A stretch of 5,801 nt of DNA from DASUZD01 sp036377055 (lineage in GTDB: Bacteria > Actinomycetota > Thermoleophilia > Gaiellales > Gaiellaceae). Of the stretch, positions 4,785 to 5,801 are shown piece by piece. The notes under the pieces were generated by a model that searched no databases, had not been told where the DNA came from, and saw nothing but the letters and a program-made list of their open reading frames with translations. Numbering within the stretch: the first letter of the stretch is position 1; every line of letters begins with the position of its first letter. Both the position numbers and the translations under genes were made by a program. The DNA lies in NCBI GenBank assembly GCA_036377055.1, contig DASUZD010000228.1, positions 1 through 5,801 on the forward strand. The letters are read 5' to 3'.

Positions 4785-5038
4785 TACCAGCTCCGCTCCG
4801 CGGAGACGACGCCGCCGAGCCGCTGGAGCTCCTCGAGCAGCTCGTCCTCGATCGCCTCGAGCTCCTCCTCGGTCAGCTCCCCGAGCTCGTGGCGCAGCTC
4901 GGCCTCCGCGATCGCGCGGCGGATGCGCTGCTCGTCGTCGAGCTCGAGCTCCGCCTGCTCCATCAACTTCTCCGCGATCCAGATCGTCCCGCGGACGGGC
5001 GCGAGCGGCAGGGTCAGGATTCCGGTCAGCAGTCCCAT
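4784..5038 (-). CDS. gvpG: Gas vesicle protein GvpG
   Basis: An 84-residue accessory protein recognised by its N-terminus, MGLLTGILTLPLAPVRGTIW, which is the GvpG signature, followed by IAEKLMEQAELEL. Residues 36-74 are an acidic, strongly helical segment (LGELTEEELEAIEDELLEEL) likely to form a coiled coil. In other gas vesicle systems GvpG acts with GvpF and GvpL during assembly. I start it at the ATG at 5036-5038, which shares one base with the gvpF stop (TGATG) and gives the canonical N-terminus. The GTG one codon earlier would overlap as GTGA and add one residue. There is no clear ribosome site, so translation probably depends on ribosomes finishing gvpF. The gene ends in TAG, sharing a base with the GTG of gvpO. 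Confidence 0.94.
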   Translation of the reverse strand: MGLLTGILTLPLAPVRGTIWIAEKLMEQAELELDDEQRIRRAIAEAELRHELGELTEEELEAIEDELLEELQRLGGVVSAERSW

Positions 5039-5801
5039 CACGGCGAAGAGTCGAACGACACGAAGCTGTGCGGCGGGAGCGGTCCGAGGTACTTGAACCG
5101 GATGCGTCGCTCGTGGCGGCGCGCGAGCTCGTCCATCGCCGTATCGAACGGCGCGACCTCGTGCCGGCGCACGAGGAACGACGCCGAGAGAACGAACCCC
5201 GGCGGCGTCTCGGGCTCGACGGCGACATCCTCCGCGAGCGGCCGGAGCCAGTCGAGGATCGCGTCCGCGTCCGCGACCCGCTCCGCTTCGACCGCGTGCG
5301 CGACGGCCTCACCGAGCCGCAGCCGGTCGGGGTGCGGCAAGCCTTCGGGAAGGATTCGCGTGGCCTCCGAGAGCCGCGCGATCGTCCTGTCGCCGAGGAC
5401 GACGTCGCGCAGGACCTCGTCCTCGACGTGAAACGCCTTCACGCGCAGCTCGACGAGGTTCTCGAACCGGGCCAGCAGCGAATTGAGCTCGTCTCGGCGC
5501 CCGACCAGAAGCTTCTTCGTGACGGCCGCCGCGTCCTCGAAGACGATCCCGAAGCGAAGCGGCAGGACCGGGCTCGTCGCGAGCGCGTGCTCGAGGACGC
5601 GCGAGTGACTCAGCAGGTCGCTCCGGCGGGCGCGCAGCTCGCCCGGCGGCAGCTTGCTGACGAGCGCGGCCACCTCGCCGGCGGCGACGAGCTCGACTCG
5701 TGCGCCGTGCAACCCCGAGGGCGCGCTGCCGAGTGCGATCGAAGGCCGGACGACGCCGTAGACGACGAGGCCCGCCGTCGGCCCGGGAGATGTCTCTCGA
5801 G
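5038..5801 (-). CDS. gvpF: Gas vesicle protein GvpF (GvpL/GvpF family), 5' end beyond the window
   Basis: At least 253 residues are visible. The frame is open to the right edge with no ATG, GTG or TTG before residue 30, so the start lies outside the window. The TTG at 5710-5712 is not the start, because it would remove GLVVYGVV (residues 10-17), the first strand of the GvpF/L fold. Further signatures are SPVLPLRFGIVFED at about 70-83, the LARFENLVELRVKAFHVEDE segment, SASFLVRRHE near residue 205, and GPLPPHSFV close to the C-terminus. It lacks the G-R-E-Y segment seen in GvpL and in the third F/L copy. The F-then-G order supports the name. GvpF binds GvpA in studied systems and is placed at the growing shell. 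It is the first gene visible in the operon, so gvpA and the promoter should lie just upstream. Confidence 0.92.
   Translation of the reverse strand, partial: RETSPGPTAGLVVYGVVRPSIALGSAPSGLHGARVELVAAGEVAALVSKLPPGELRARRSDLLSHSRVLEHALATSPVLPLRFGIVFEDAAAVTKKLLVGRRDELNSLLARFENLVELRVKAFHVEDEVLRDVVLGDRTIARLSEATRILPEGLPHPDRLRLGEAVAHAVEAERVADADAILDWLRPLAEDVAVEPETPPGFVLSASFLVRRHEVAPFDTAMDELARRHERRIRFKYLGPLPPHSFVSFDSSP

Noticed and set aside
4820..4940. Repeated GAGCTC/CTCGAG-like words that look like a short tandem repeat
   Set aside because: They reflect alternating Glu (GAG) and Leu (CTC) codons in the acidic helix of GvpG and neighbours. There is no fixed repeat unit or spacing.
3110..5096. Long + strand frames opposite gvpL, gvpJ, gvpO and gvpG
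   Set aside because: They are codon-bias shadows of clearly recognised gas vesicle genes, with no ribosome sites and low-complexity translations.
4785..5312. Extended N-terminus for GvpO, open in frame back to 5312
   Set aside because: This part overlaps gvpG and gvpF and is Arg/Ser-rich shadow sequence. The GTG at 4784 with GGAG 6 bases upstream fits the operon pattern.
1..5801. CRISPR array, tRNA, rRNA, insertion sequence or prophage signature
   Set aside because: There are no regularly spaced repeats, tRNA-like folds, transposase motifs or terminal inverted repeats with target duplications.

Overview
This window is most of a gas vesicle (gvp) gene cluster from a very GC-rich, probably actinobacterial genome. 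The evidence is high G+C throughout, GTG starts at about half the genes, CTC/GAG-heavy codon use, and a gene set matching actinobacterial gvp clusters. I cannot assign a genus. Members of the Thermoleophilia (Solirubrobacterales or Gaiellales) would fit, but that is a guess.

Layout. Positions 1-112 are an upstream region with a clear ribosome binding site. A small two-helix membrane protein of unknown function lies on the + strand (113-358). Next comes a convergent intergenic stretch (359-540) with three stacked inverted repeats, the first a 16-position stem with 15 pairs. Everything from 541 to the right edge is on the minus strand and reads right to left: gvpF (5' end cut by the window edge), gvpG, gvpO, gvpJ, gvpL, gvpS, a third GvpF/L-family gene, gvpK, then three unrecognised genes for 98-, 135- and 137-residue proteins.

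How the genes fit together. GvpJ and GvpS are small paralogues of the GvpA shell protein. GvpF, GvpL and the third F/L protein, with GvpG and GvpK, are accessory proteins for nucleating and assembling the gas-filled protein shell. GvpO is a further conserved accessory or regulatory protein. The main shell gene gvpA is not in the window and is expected upstream of gvpF, beyond the right edge, as is the promoter. The seven junctions from gvpF to gvpK all overlap by 1-4 bases (GTGA, ATGA, TGATG, TAGTG), which suggests tight translational coupling. The three downstream genes break this pattern: they have real gaps, ATG starts and good Shine-Dalgarno sequences, so they look like an accessory module translated independently.

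The most interesting part is this accessory module. Two of its three proteins, and the N-terminal extension of GvpO, share an Ala/Gly-rich segment of about 25 residues ending in a basic residue and leucine. One module protein ends in a Rho-N/SAP-like domain behind a Ser/Arg/Lys-rich linker. Their functions cannot be read from the sequence.
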